Translations under genes and position numbers: made by a program
The notes under the pieces: generated by a model
What the model saw: only the letters and a program-made list of their open reading frames with translations
Databases searched by the model: none
Told to the model about the DNA's origin: nothing
Shown: in pieces, positions 39,797 to 48,662 of the stretch
Layout: each line of letters begins with the position of its first letter
Position numbering within the stretch: position 1 is the first letter of the stretch
Assembly (NCBI GenBank): GCA_905480285.1
Contig: CAJQPT010000256.1
Coordinates: forward strand, 1 to 54,078
Length of the DNA: 54,078 nucleotides
Source: an uncultured bacterium
Lineage (GTDB): Bacteria; Planctomycetota; UBA1135; GCA-002686595
Direction of reading: 5' to 3'

Positions 39797-41548
39797 TCAA
39801 TGGAGCTGCGCCTCAGGCAAGGACAGGACGAGGTGAGTGAAGTCGTGGAAGACGCGCTGGTTCTTGCGGCGGAAGCGGGGCATGTCTGCCTCCTCCACCT
39901 CGTACTTCTCCCGGATCTGACCCAGCTGGAGCTCGAGCATCTGGAGCGTCTCCACCGGCGGCTCGATGGCGAGTAGCCGGCCCGTCAGCAGCGCGACGAC
40001 CTCGCGGTCGCTGCTGGCGTTCGCGTCGCGCACCACCCGAGCCTCCATGGAACTGGGCTCGTACTTCGCCCGGCGCAAGATGTTCGCCAGCCCAGCCACC
40101 TCGTAGCGCTTGACCTGCTGCCCCTCGGCCTTGCGCTTCTCCTTGCCGGTCATCGGGCCCATCTCGTCCATGGCCCCCGACATGTCCATCATGTCCGAGG
40201 CATCCGCCCGCAGCGTCTCGATGTCCACCGCGCCCACGATCGCACCGGCGATGTTGCCGCGCATCATGAAGGTCGAGGTGGTGATCCACGCGAGGCCCTC
40301 GTCCCAACCCTTCACGTTGGGCGGCTGAAACAGGTCCTGACCCAGGTCCGCCGCCGCCTCGACGATGAAGGCGGGGGGGAGCTCCGCTTCGAGGCGGATG
40401 GCGCTTCCGACCAGGAAGTCGACCGGACTCGCCACCCGTGCGCCGATCACCTCATCCCGATAGAAGCGCGGGTCGAGGAGCAGGCGCTCGACGAGATAGC
40501 CCACGTCGTAGCCCGTCTCCCGCAGCCGCGCCGCGTACTCCTCGACCCGCTCATCCGTGGCCGGGACGCCCTCGAGGTACTCGATCACGGTGCGCGCGAC
40601 GTACGTCGCGCAGGCCGGCTGGCCCAGGAGAATGTCTGCCAGGTCTGCGGGGCCGTGGTTCCCTCTGACTCCGAGGATGACCTTGGGCTCGTCATCGTGC
40701 CGCTTGGGATTGAACCGGTAGGTGGCGACGTCCAGCGCCGGCGCCACGCCAGCGCCAGTGAGGCTGCGGGCGGCCTCGCGGATGTCCACCTCGCCATAGT
40801 TGCCCTCGCCCAGAGAGAAGAGCTCCATGACCTCTCGAGCGAGGTTCTCGTTGGGACGACCCTTCCGGTTGTCGTCGTTGTCCAGATAGACGAGGAGCGC
40901 GGGGTCCTCCAGCATCGCGTGCAACAGCGCGGAGTAGCTCCCCAGCGCCTGCGCTCGGATCGTGTTGTGCTGCTCGATCATCAGCGCGGGCCGCTTCACC
41001 GTCTCGAGGGACGAGGTGAACACGCCGTGCCACATCAGGGTCATCCGGTCGCGGAGCGGATCGTCTCCGGCGAGCATGCTCTCGACCCAGCCCTCACGCA
41101 GGGCGGCGAACTGATCTCGGTACCAGCGGTTGCGGCGCTTGCGGAGCTCCCGCTTCTCCCCGTCCGATGCCCGGTTGAACGCTTCAGCGCTGTACGGGAG
41201 CCGCTCGTACTCGTGGGGCACCCACGCGCCCTCACCGACGGTAGGGCGCGGCCGGACCAGGTGCTCCACCAGTGCGCGGGGGCCGGCCTCGACCCATTCA
41301 TCGACCTGCTCCGCGCGGATGCCGAATCCCGCTCGGTTCCAGACGTGCTCCACGGCGCGGCGGTCCCAGGGGATGTCGTCGAAGCCGACGTCCGCCGTCG
41401 ACCCCGAGCCCTCGGACCCCTCGCTGCCGACGAAGGGCTCAGCTGAGGAGGCTCCCGATGCCGCAAGACCCTCAAGGGAGGCCCCCATGAAGCACAGAGT
41501 GGCGAGCAGAGTTCGGAGCACTGCAGCGGACGGTTGAAGTTGGATCAT
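39797..41548 (-). CDS. DUF1800 exported protein
   Basis: 583 residues. A signal peptide (about 1-30) and an acidic Ser/Gly linker precede the DUF1800 domain: VEHVWNRAGFGIRAEQVDEW, LRDRMTLMWHGVFTSS, NENLAREVMELFSLGEGNY, FDPKRHD-like FNPKRHDDEPKVILG and PPNVKGWDEGLAWI. The residues MMDMSGAMDEMGPM (about 470-483) form a Met/Asp-rich insertion that could bind metal, which is speculation. First gene of the pair with DUF1501. TAGACT at 41596-41601 on this strand could be the -10 box, with a leader of about 40 bases. Confidence 0.93.
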   Translation of the reverse strand: MIQLQPSAAVLRTLLATLCFMGASLEGLAASGASSAEPFVGSEGSEGSGSTADVGFDDIPWDRRAVEHVWNRAGFGIRAEQVDEWVEAGPRALVEHLVRPRPTVGEGAWVPHEYERLPYSAEAFNRASDGEKRELRKRRNRWYRDQFAALREGWVESMLAGDDPLRDRMTLMWHGVFTSSLETVKRPALMIEQHNTIRAQALGSYSALLHAMLEDPALLVYLDNDDNRKGRPNENLAREVMELFSLGEGNYGEVDIREAARSLTGAGVAPALDVATYRFNPKRHDDEPKVILGVRGNHGPADLADILLGQPACATYVARTVIEYLEGVPATDERVEEYAARLRETGYDVGYLVERLLLDPRFYRDEVIGARVASPVDFLVGSAIRLEAELPPAFIVEAAADLGQDLFQPPNVKGWDEGLAWITTSTFMMRGNIAGAIVGAVDIETLRADASDMMDMSGAMDEMGPMTGKEKRKAEGQQVKRYEVAGLANILRRAKYEPSSMEARVVRDANASSDREVVALLTGRLLAIEPPVETLQMLELQLGQIREKYEVEEADMPRFRRKNQRVFHDFTHLVLSLPEAQLH

Positions 41549-41649
41549 CGGACGAAGCGTCGCATCTGGAGACCCGCGCCGGCGCGGCGCGTATCAGTCT
41601 ATCCAACACTACGCTCCCCCCCGGGTTCCGGTGAGGACCGTCATGGGAC

Positions 41650-41655
41650 TAGACT
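41650..41655 (+). promoter_or_regulatory. -10 box (TAGACT) of the UbiD-family gene
   Basis: TAGACT lies 25 bases before ATG 41681 and 4 bases before an in-frame TTG at 41660. If transcription starts 6-7 bases downstream, TTG would be just lost, so ATG 41681 with a short leader is preferred. Confidence 0.45.
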
Positions 41656-41680
41656 CCCCTTGAACCTGCCTCTCACGCCC

Positions 41681-43495
41681 ATGCCTCACTCTGCACCCGT
41701 CGATCTACCCGCCTTCCTGGACCGTTTGCGGGCGGAGGGTGAGCTCGTGGAGGTCGAGACAGAGGTCGACCCGAAGCTCGAGATGGCCGAGATCCACCGG
41801 CGGGTCATCGCAGCTGGGGGCCCGGCCGTCCTCTTCAAGCGCCCCCGCGGCGCCTCGTTCCCGGCGGTGACCAATCTCTTCGGGACGGCCCGCCGCGTCC
41901 AGCTCGCCTTCGGGGATCGTCCGGAGGCCGTGGTCGAACGCATCGCCGCTCTACCCGAAGAGGCCCTCCCGCCCACGCCGAAGAAGCTGTGGGCCCAACG
42001 GTCCCTGTTCGCCTCGCTGGCCCGGGTCGGGCTGAAGCGGGGCCGCCGCGGCCCGGTCACCGAGATCGTCGATCGGTCCCCAGACCTCTCCACGCTCCCC
42101 GCGCTCACCACCTGGTCGCGGGACGGCGGCCCCTTCGTGACGCTGCCCCTCGTCCTGACCGGGCACCCCGAGAATGGCGGGCTCAACCTCGGTATGTACC
42201 GGGCGCAGCTGTTCGAGGACGGCGGCGTCGGCATGCACGCCCAGATCGGCAAGGGCGGCGGCTTCCACCTCGCGGAGGCCGAGCGGATCGGACAACCGCT
42301 GCCCGTCCACGTGCACGTGGGCGGCCCGCCGGCGCTGGTCCTTGCGGCGATCGCACCGCTGCCCGAGAACGTCCCCGAGGTCCTGCTCGCCAGCCTCGTC
42401 CTCGGGCGGCGACTGGAGCTGTGCCGGGCGATCGACAGCGGAGGCCTGCCGCTGGTCGCGCGCTCCGAGTTCGTCCTCGCTGGCAAGATCGCGCCCGGCG
42501 CTCGCCGCCCCGAGGGGCCCTTCGGTGATCACTACGGGTACTACTCGGAGACGCACGACTACCCCTGGTTCCAGTGCGACACGCTCTATCGCCGGCGGGA
42601 CGCGGTCTGGCCCGCCACGGTGGTCGGAAAGCCTCGCCAGGAGGACTTCTTCATCGGCGACTACCTGCAGGAGCTCCTCAAGCCCCTCGCCAAGGTCGCG
42701 ATGCCCGGCGTCCTGGACCTGTGGAGCTACGGGGAGACCGGCTACCACGCGCTCGCCGCAGCGGTGGTCCGGGAGCGATATCGACGTGAGGCCATGGTCT
42801 CTGCCTTCAGGATCCTGGGCGAGGGCCAACTCTCCCTGACGAAGTTCCTGCTCGCCACGGATCGGCCCGTGGAGTTGAAGGACTTCGCCACAACGCTCCG
42901 GCACGTCCTGGAGCGCGCCGACTTCCGCACGGACCTCTTCGTGCTTTCGAACGTCTCCATGGACTCGCTGGACTACGCGGGGCCCAAGATCAACGAGGGC
43001 AGCAAGGGAGTCCTGCTCGGCCTCGGCGAGCCTCGGCGCAAGCTCCCCGACACGTTCACGGGGACCCCCGCGCGCCCGGCGGGGCGCGTGGAGGTGTTCA
43101 CGGACGGCGCGCTCTGCGTCGAGGCCCCCGCCCATGCGGACGCTCCGGACGCTGCGGCCTCCATCGCGCGCGACCCTGCCTTCGAGGGCTGGCCCCTGGT
43201 GGTCGTGGTGGACGACGCGGAGGCGGCGAGCCGCAGCGCGATGAACTTCCTCTGGACGACGTTCACGCGCTTTGACCCCGCGCGGGACCTCTTCGCGAGA
43301 GAGGTCGAGCTGGTGCACCACCACCCATCCTTCACGCCGCCGATCGTCATCGACGCACGGATGAAGCCCGACTATCCGGCCGAGTTGTTCTGTGACCCCG
43401 AGACCGCGGCGACCGTGGACCGCCGCTGGAAGGAGTACTTCCCGGGCGGCGGTATCGAGATGGGAGACTCCGACCTCGGGCATCTCTCCGGGTGA
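41681..43495 (+). CDS. UbiD-family decarboxylase
   Basis: 604 residues, longer than E. coli UbiD (about 500). Prenylated-FMN-dependent decarboxylase acting on aromatic or alpha,beta-unsaturated acids; in quinone synthesis it would decarboxylate a polyprenyl-hydroxybenzoate or menaquinone/futalosine intermediate. LTGHPENGGLNLGMYRAQLF and MHAQIGKGGGFH lie in the N-terminal half; ARRPEGPFGDHYGYYSE is the conserved segment with active-site glutamates. VSMDSLDYAGPKINEGSKGV is close to that of planctomycete and deltaproteobacterial UbiD homologues. No ubiX is visible. ATG at 41681. The porin gene begins 32 bases after its stop but has its own promoter. Confidence 0.92.
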   Translation: MPHSAPVDLPAFLDRLRAEGELVEVETEVDPKLEMAEIHRRVIAAGGPAVLFKRPRGASFPAVTNLFGTARRVQLAFGDRPEAVVERIAALPEEALPPTPKKLWAQRSLFASLARVGLKRGRRGPVTEIVDRSPDLSTLPALTTWSRDGGPFVTLPLVLTGHPENGGLNLGMYRAQLFEDGGVGMHAQIGKGGGFHLAEAERIGQPLPVHVHVGGPPALVLAAIAPLPENVPEVLLASLVLGRRLELCRAIDSGGLPLVARSEFVLAGKIAPGARRPEGPFGDHYGYYSETHDYPWFQCDTLYRRRDAVWPATVVGKPRQEDFFIGDYLQELLKPLAKVAMPGVLDLWSYGETGYHALAAAVVRERYRREAMVSAFRILGEGQLSLTKFLLATDRPVELKDFATTLRHVLERADFRTDLFVLSNVSMDSLDYAGPKINEGSKGVLLGLGEPRRKLPDTFTGTPARPAGRVEVFTDGALCVEAPAHADAPDAAASIARDPAFEGWPLVVVVDDAEAASRSAMNFLWTTFTRFDPARDLFAREVELVHHHPSFTPPIVIDARMKPDYPAELFCDPETAATVDRRWKEYFPGGGIEMGDSDLGHLSG

Positions 43496-43515
43496 GGCCT
43501 TCCGCTCTGGCCTGC

Positions 43516-43521
43516 TACCCT
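43516..43521 (+). promoter_or_regulatory. -10 box (TACCCT) of a leaderless promoter, porin gene
   Basis: TACCCT ends 6 bases before GTG 43528, the codon that begins the signal peptide. This decides the start against the in-frame GTG at 43492. Confidence 0.55.
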
Positions 43522-43527
43522 CGGCGG

Positions 43528-44772
43528 GTGCGGCGCCTCCTCCGAGCCTTCGCGTGCCTCGGCGCGCTATCGTCAGCGATGGCCCTGGCTCAAGACTCGA
43601 ACGGGGGTGAGGAGGGACCGGGCTACGCCCTGGGAGACGGGCTGACCGCGACCGGATGGGACCTCGAGGCCCGCCTCCGCCTCCGCCTGCACGCTGACCT
43701 CGTGGAGCCCCGATTCGGTGACCTCGGCGGAGCGTCAGGAGCCACCGCCGAGGGCTCGACCGAGTTCCGTCGGGCGCGAGCCCTCCTGGACATCCGAGGT
43801 GCAGAGGGCTCCGCCCTGAGGCCGTTCCGGCTCCGCGCCCAGGTGGACTTCAAGGACCTGGAGGTGCGCTGGCTCGACCTCTACGCGCGCTACGACGGCC
43901 TTTTCTCGGGGGGCGCGGTGATCGCGAGCGACCTCCGGGCGGGTGAGTTCCGCGAACCGTTTGGGCTCGAGGCGATGACCAGCGTCAGCTACTTGCCGTT
44001 CATCGAGCGCTCCACCGCCACCAACACCTTCACGCCCGGCCGATCCCGCGGCGGCCAGGCCACCCTTCGATCCGCCCACGGCCTCTTCCAGGCAGGCGCC
44101 TTCCGGCGTACCGACGGTCGTCCATTTCCGGATGAGACCCTCGATGAACGCGCGCTCACCGCTCGCGCTGTCTGGCAAGGCGACGGGCAGGGGCTGACCC
44201 AGGCGGGAGCCTCCATCTCCCTGCGAGACCCGGGGGGCGACCTGCTCATCTTCCGTGGGACGACCGGCTCGAGGCTCCTTGAGCGGATTGCCGACACCGG
44301 CTCCATCGACGCTGACCGTGCCGTCTCCAGCGGCCTCGAGGCGCTCTACCGGCAGGGACCGTGGACCGCGCAGTCCGAGGCCTTCGGCGTCTGGGTCAAC
44401 GGCGCCAACGGGGTCCCCGGCGAGTCATTCCTGTCGGGCGGCTACCTCTCGCTCTCACGCTTCCTGGGCGCTGGCGAGACCAGCTGGTCACGCGGTCGCG
44501 GGGCGCTGGGGCCCCCGAAGATCGAGGGCGCGATGCGTCGGGGCGGCGGGGGCCTGCAGGCCCTGGAGGCCGTTGCTCGCATCAGCTACACCGACCTGAC
44601 CGGGGGGGCGATTCAGGCGGGCCAGGTTCTCGACCTGGAGACCGGGCTGAACTTCTACGTCAGCCCGACAACGCGGCTGATGCTGCACTGGGTCGGGATC
44701 AGCGCAGAGCCCGCTGACGGTCCGCGCGATGAGGGCTGGGCGGTCCTGGGCCGTCTCCAGATCCAGATCTAG
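43528..44772 (+). CDS. Phosphate-selective porin (OprO/OprP-like)
   Basis: 414 residues from GTG 43528. VRRLLRAFACLGALSSAMALAQ (two residues longer than can be shown in full) is the signal peptide. The mature protein consists of amphipathic beta strands as in the OprP family: FRLRAQVDFKDLEVRWLDLYA, SDLRAGEFREPFGLEAMTSV, FIERSTATNTFTPGRSRGG, and it ends in VLGRLQIQI, a terminal strand suited to an outer-membrane barrel. It would let phosphate or other anions pass the outer membrane. It is tail to tail with the PhoR-like kinase gene; the two stop codons share CTAG at 44769-44772. Confidence 0.85.
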   Translation: MRRLLRAFACLGALSSAMALAQDSNGGEEGPGYALGDGLTATGWDLEARLRLRLHADLVEPRFGDLGGASGATAEGSTEFRRARALLDIRGAEGSALRPFRLRAQVDFKDLEVRWLDLYARYDGLFSGGAVIASDLRAGEFREPFGLEAMTSVSYLPFIERSTATNTFTPGRSRGGQATLRSAHGLFQAGAFRRTDGRPFPDETLDERALTARAVWQGDGQGLTQAGASISLRDPGGDLLIFRGTTGSRLLERIADTGSIDADRAVSSGLEALYRQGPWTAQSEAFGVWVNGANGVPGESFLSGGYLSLSRFLGAGETSWSRGRGALGPPKIEGAMRRGGGGLQALEAVARISYTDLTGGAIQAGQVLDLETGLNFYVSPTTRLMLHWVGISAEPADGPRDEGWAVLGRLQIQI

Positions 44773-46556
44773 TCGACGGCGGCCAGGTTCAGGTACACGC
44801 GGAAGGTGCTCCCCGAGCCAGGCGTGCTGTCCAGCTCGATGGTGCCGTCGAGCCACTGGACCAGGTGCTTCACGATGGAGAGTCCCAGACCTGTCCCCCC
44901 CACCTCGAGCGAGCGCGCCTTGTCCACGCGGTAGAACCGCTCGAAGATCCGCGCCTGATCCTCTTCTGGAATTCCCAGGCCGTTGTCCGTGACCGCCAGC
45001 ACCGCCTTCCCCTCTTCCATCCGCACGCTGACCACCACCCGGCCGCCGGTCGGCGTGTACTTCAGCGCATTATCGAGGAGGTTGTCGAAGATCTGCCGGA
45101 GCGCTTCCCGGTCGGCCATCGCCCAGACCTCGCCGTCGATGCTCTCCAAGCTCACGCTCTGATTCCGTCCGATCGAAGTCGGGTCATGCCGGCGCACGCC
45201 CTCCTCCACGAAGGCCCGGAGATCGAGCGGCGAGAGGACGGGACGGCTCACGTTCTCTTCGATTCGCGCCAGGCTCAGCAGGTCCATGACGAGGTGGTTG
45301 AGCCGGAGCACGTTCTTCTGGACGATCGCGAGGAACCGCTGGACACGCTCCTCATCCGCCGCCGCCCCGTCCAGCAGCATCTCAACGTATCCACGGATGT
45401 TGGTGAGGGGCGTCTTGAGCTCATGGCTGACGTTGGCCACGAAGTCGCGGCGAATGCGCTCCAGCCGACGCACCTCGGAGACATCGTTCAGGACGACGAC
45501 CACGCCCACGGCGTCACCGTCCTGGAAGCTCCGCGCTTCGGCGTTGACGATCGCCGTGTCATCCGTCTGACTCAGCTCCAGCTCCTGACGCGCCGGGATC
45601 TCCGTCGTACGGGCGCGGTGCACCAGCTCGTCCAGGCCCGCGAGTGTCCCCTCACGCCACGCGGTCGGGTCGCGCTCATCCTCGCGGATTCCCAGGAGGC
45701 TCCGCGCCGCGTGATTGGAGAAGGTCACCTGATCGTCGACGTCGAGCGCGACGACCCCCTCGGTCATGCCCGCCACCATGGCCCTGAGCCTCTCCTGCTC
45801 CGCGGTCAGGTCGGCGACCTGCTGATTGATGTCATGCCCTAGCTGCTGGAAGGACCGGGCGAGGTCGCCAACCTCATCCCCGTCGCGGGCACCCCGCGGG
45901 AGCCTCGCCGCGGCCTCATAGTCTCCCTCTCCCATGGCGACGGCCACCGCACGCATCTGGACCAATGGGGTCGAGACGCGGCGGACCAGCAGCGCACCCA
46001 CGAGGAGGGCCGGCAGACTCGCGATCAAGGCGCCGAGGAACAGGAGCCGCGCCACCTCGCGCTTCCTCTCCTCAAGAGACTCGGTGAGGGCGGCGACCCG
46101 AACGAGCCCACCGAGGTCTCGGTCGTGGTCCCGGCACACCGCCACGTAGAGGGTCTCGACGCCCGTGGTCGCGCTCTTGCGGACGGCGAGGCCCTCGCCC
46201 AGGGTGATGGCGTCCAGGATCTCACGCCGGCCGACGAGGTGGTTCTCCATCTCATCGGGCTCCTCCTCGGAGTCTGCGAGCACCTGGCCATCGCGACGGA
46301 TCATCGTGATACGCCGACCGGTCCGCAGGCTGACCTCGGCCACACGACGCTGGAGATAGCGGCGGTCCACTCCGCTGAAGTCGTCCTTGGAGAGCTCGCC
46401 GAGCGCGATCGCCACGTTGCGAAGGTCCGTCGCCACCTGCTCCTGGAGGCTACGACTGTACTTGTCGTGGACGAGGACCCCTACCGCTCCGACCGTGAGG
46501 AAGATTAGGAGCGTGTAGGAGCTGAACAGCCTCCAGAAGAACTTCGAGCGGAACAT
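44769..46556 (-). CDS. Sensor histidine kinase, PhoR-like
   Basis: 595 residues: N-terminal membrane helix (about 9-29), a periplasmic sensor (about 30-175), a second helix (LLFLGALIASLPALLVGALLV, one residue over shown as family feature), HAMP (VRRVSTPLVQMRAVAVAMGEG), PAS (VALDVDDQVTFSNHAARSLLG), HisKA with the phospho-acceptor in VSHELKTPL (His about 378), and HATPase with NLLDNALKYTP, DNGLGIP and GGTGLGLSIVKH. Domain order is that of PhoR. It acts with the response regulator 122 bases upstream on the same strand. TAGCTT (46566-46571) is 9 bases before the ATG at 46556, so it may have its own promoter. Phosphate sensing is inferred from the porin neighbour. Confidence 0.92.
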   Translation of the reverse strand: MFRSKFFWRLFSSYTLLIFLTVGAVGVLVHDKYSRSLQEQVATDLRNVAIALGELSKDDFSGVDRRYLQRRVAEVSLRTGRRITMIRRDGQVLADSEEEPDEMENHLVGRREILDAITLGEGLAVRKSATTGVETLYVAVCRDHDRDLGGLVRVAALTESLEERKREVARLLFLGALIASLPALLVGALLVRRVSTPLVQMRAVAVAMGEGDYEAAARLPRGARDGDEVGDLARSFQQLGHDINQQVADLTAEQERLRAMVAGMTEGVVALDVDDQVTFSNHAARSLLGIREDERDPTAWREGTLAGLDELVHRARTTEIPARQELELSQTDDTAIVNAEARSFQDGDAVGVVVVLNDVSEVRRLERIRRDFVANVSHELKTPLTNIRGYVEMLLDGAAADEERVQRFLAIVQKNVLRLNHLVMDLLSLARIEENVSRPVLSPLDLRAFVEEGVRRHDPTSIGRNQSVSLESIDGEVWAMADREALRQIFDNLLDNALKYTPTGGRVVVSVRMEEGKAVLAVTDNGLGIPEEDQARIFERFYRVDKARSLEVGGTGLGLSIVKHLVQWLDGTIELDSTPGSGSTFRVYLNLAAVD

Positions 46557-46565
46557 CGCGATCAC

Positions 46566-46571
46566 AAGCTA
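46566..46571 (-). promoter_or_regulatory. Putative -10 box (TAGCTT) before the histidine kinase
   Basis: TAGCTT on the minus strand ends 9 bases before ATG 46556; it immediately abuts an alternative GTG start at 46565, which would be lost from the transcript. Confidence 0.4.
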
Positions 46572-46677
46572 CCGCCTGGGCCGCTGGAGGGTGAAGGACT
46601 TCGGCGTGTGCCAGCAGAGCGGCGCGCCCCCTGAGGATCACCTCGCCCGGTCCCACGGGCAGGGCAGACCTTAGGCC

Positions 46678-47361
46678 TCAGTCCAGCACCTTGTAGCCGA
46701 CGCCTCGAACCGTGACGATCGTGCCACCGTGGGGCCCCAGCTTCTTCCGGATCGCGCTCACGTGGACGTCGATATTCCGGTCGAGGATCACGGCTTCACC
46801 ATCAGTGAGGCTCTCCACGAGCTCGTCCCTTGTGTAGACCCGACCTGGGTACTTGGCGAGGCGCCAGAGCAGCCGGAACTCGGAACGAGTGAAGACTACG
46901 ACCGCGTCGTCGATCGTGACCTCATGGCGCTCCTTGTCGAGCGTCACCGGGCCCAGCTCGATACGAAGGCGCGCCTCGGCCGCAGGCCGGCCGCGGCGGA
47001 GGACGGCCCGAATGCGCGCGATTAATTCCCTCGGGCTGAATGGCTTGCGGACGTAGTCATCGGCCCCGAACTCAAGCCCCACGATCACGTCGCTCTCCTC
47101 CCCCCGCGCCGTGAGCATCATCACGGGGATGGCCTTGGTGCCGCCGTCCTCCTTCATGGCCCGGCAGACCTGGAGCCCGTCCAGCCCCGGCAGCATCAGG
47201 TCGAGGATGACCATCGACGGTTTGCGCCGCTTGGCCTCGGAGAGCCCCTTTTCGCCGTTGCGGGCGATCAGGACGGAGTAGCCCTCCCGCTCGAGGGTGT
47301 ACTCAAGGAGCTCGACGATATCGGGGTCGTCTTCGACGATAAGGATGGTCTCTTTGCCCAT
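46678..47361 (-). CDS. Response regulator, OmpR/PhoB family
   Basis: 227 residues. Receiver domain with acidic pocket VEDD (9-12), phosphorylated Asp 54 in VILDLMLPGLDG and Lys in YVRKPFSPRE (about 104). The C-terminal winged helix has VFTRSEFRLLWRLAKYPGRVY, VILDRNIDVHVSAIRKKLG and IVTVRGVGYKV, as in PhoB. It binds direct repeats as a dimer to control transcription. ATG at 47361 is chosen because the receiver starts right there; the frame is open to 47406. It lies upstream of the kinase on the same strand. Confidence 0.93.
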   Translation of the reverse strand: MGKETILIVEDDPDIVELLEYTLEREGYSVLIARNGEKGLSEAKRRKPSMVILDLMLPGLDGLQVCRAMKEDGGTKAIPVMMLTARGEESDVIVGLEFGADDYVRKPFSPRELIARIRAVLRRGRPAAEARLRIELGPVTLDKERHEVTIDDAVVVFTRSEFRLLWRLAKYPGRVYTRDELVESLTDGEAVILDRNIDVHVSAIRKKLGPHGGTIVTVRGVGYKVLD

Positions 47362-47457
47362 GGGATCTTCGGTGATCTGCAGCCCAATGTGCGGCTGAAG
47401 CATCAAGGGAGTGTGAAGCTCAGCACAGATTCGAGCTAGACCGATGCGCCAGGGTCC

Positions 47458-48582
47458 TCAATCGAGAGCGCCGAAGCCGTAGAAGGCTGGGTCCCTGAGC
47501 GGGGGGACATCCTCCACGGGAAGCAGGACCGTTCGCACGGCCCAGATGTCCTTGAAGATCCGATACTCGACGGCGGTCTTGTCGAGATACTCGACGCCGG
47601 CGCTCCCGCCCGTGCCGGTTCGCCGCCCGATAACGCGCTCCACCATCCGCGCGTGACGCTGACGGAAGATCACAAACCCCTGCTCGACCTCGAGGAGAGC
47701 AGCGAGCACCTCGCGCGGCCACGCGAGCAGCGGCAGCTCACGATAAGACTCGAGGAACACCAGCGCAGCACGAACGACCCCGGTTGACGCCCGGACCTGT
47801 GGGTCGGCGGGAGCCAGGAACTCCTCCACGGAGGCGCGTTCCCGCTCGTAGTTTGCAGCGAGTCGTTCCTGGGCGACCTTCACGTCCCGGCCGGTCTCCG
47901 CGGCCACGGCACCGGCGTGATCGCGAGTACGCCCGATGACCTCGCGGTGGGCGGCGAGGTACCGCTCGACGAACCCCAGCGCATCGCTCTCGACCTCGCC
48001 GCTCGCGTTCCGCGTGGCATCGATGGGCGTCCGGGCGAGCCAGGCCTCGATCGCCTCCTTGAGGTTGGGCCCGTCGGCCATGGTCTCCTCGACCCGGCGC
48101 AGTGCAGGGCTCGACCCACCTCCGGGCTTCTCGAGCGCTGCCAGGTGACTGCCCGGCGGCCCCAGGGGGATCCGATCGGCCTCCTCGAGGCCGAACAGAA
48201 CCTCGATCTGACGCAGCTGTGCGCTCTGAAACCCGCTCGCCGGCATGAGCTTGTCGCGGAACCCGAGATAGGACCGCGTGGAGATGGTCTCGACGACCTC
48301 GAAGTGCGCCACGGCGACCCTGAAGATCGTCGCGATTCGTCGGAGCCGCTCGACGGCACTTGAGAGCTCCTGCTCGGCGACACGGGGTGACATGAACAAG
48401 TCACGGGCGCTCCGCAGGTCGCGAAGGATGAGCTTGAACCAGAGCTCGTAGACCTGGTGGACCGTGACGAACAACGCCTCCTCGTTCGAGATCTCCTCGT
48501 CATCAGCGGCCAGCCCTTGCTGGAGCGAGAGGAGTTCTTCAACCCGGATGTAGTCCCAGTACGTGGTCGGAGCTGGCTTCAT
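47458..48582 (-). CDS. kynA: Tryptophan 2,3-dioxygenase
   Basis: 374 residues. Heme enzyme that opens the tryptophan indole ring to N-formylkynurenine. TTYWDYIRVEELLSLQQG is the family start, VTVHQVYELWFKLILRDL (about 40-57) holds the distal His and Phe/Tyr substrate pocket, RSYLGFRDKLMPASGFQS follows, and RQRHARMVERVIGRRTGTGG holds the axial heme His (about 310) and the GTGGS substrate loop. VEYLDKT completes the signature. No other kynurenine-pathway gene is present. TATTCT 8 bases before the ATG marks the promoter. Confidence 0.95.
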   Translation of the reverse strand: MKPAPTTYWDYIRVEELLSLQQGLAADDEEISNEEALFVTVHQVYELWFKLILRDLRSARDLFMSPRVAEQELSSAVERLRRIATIFRVAVAHFEVVETISTRSYLGFRDKLMPASGFQSAQLRQIEVLFGLEEADRIPLGPPGSHLAALEKPGGGSSPALRRVEETMADGPNLKEAIEAWLARTPIDATRNASGEVESDALGFVERYLAAHREVIGRTRDHAGAVAAETGRDVKVAQERLAANYERERASVEEFLAPADPQVRASTGVVRAALVFLESYRELPLLAWPREVLAALLEVEQGFVIFRQRHARMVERVIGRRTGTGGSAGVEYLDKTAVEYRIFKDIWAVRTVLLPVEDVPPLRDPAFYGFGALD

Positions 48583-48590
48583 GGGGAGCG

Positions 48591-48596
48591 AGAATA
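48591..48596 (-). promoter_or_regulatory. -10 box (TATTCT) of a leaderless promoter, kynA
   Basis: TATTCT on the minus strand ends 8 bases before the ATG at 48582. Confidence 0.55.
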
Positions 48597-48662
48597 CTCT
48601 CCATGGAGCGCGGCGATACTGGCCGACGGGGTGGTTCCGGGGAGGACGGCTCGTCGGTGGCG

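Noticed and set aside
41951-43483. Long minus-strand open frame (510 codons) opposite the UbiD gene, and similar frames opposite the helicase (4831-6429, 6433-7422), sulfatase (8343-9776 +) and recD2/uspA (28656-29879)
   Set aside because: High GC produces long antisense shadows; the opposite strand carries an unmistakable family protein in every case, and the shadows have no motifs or sensible starts.
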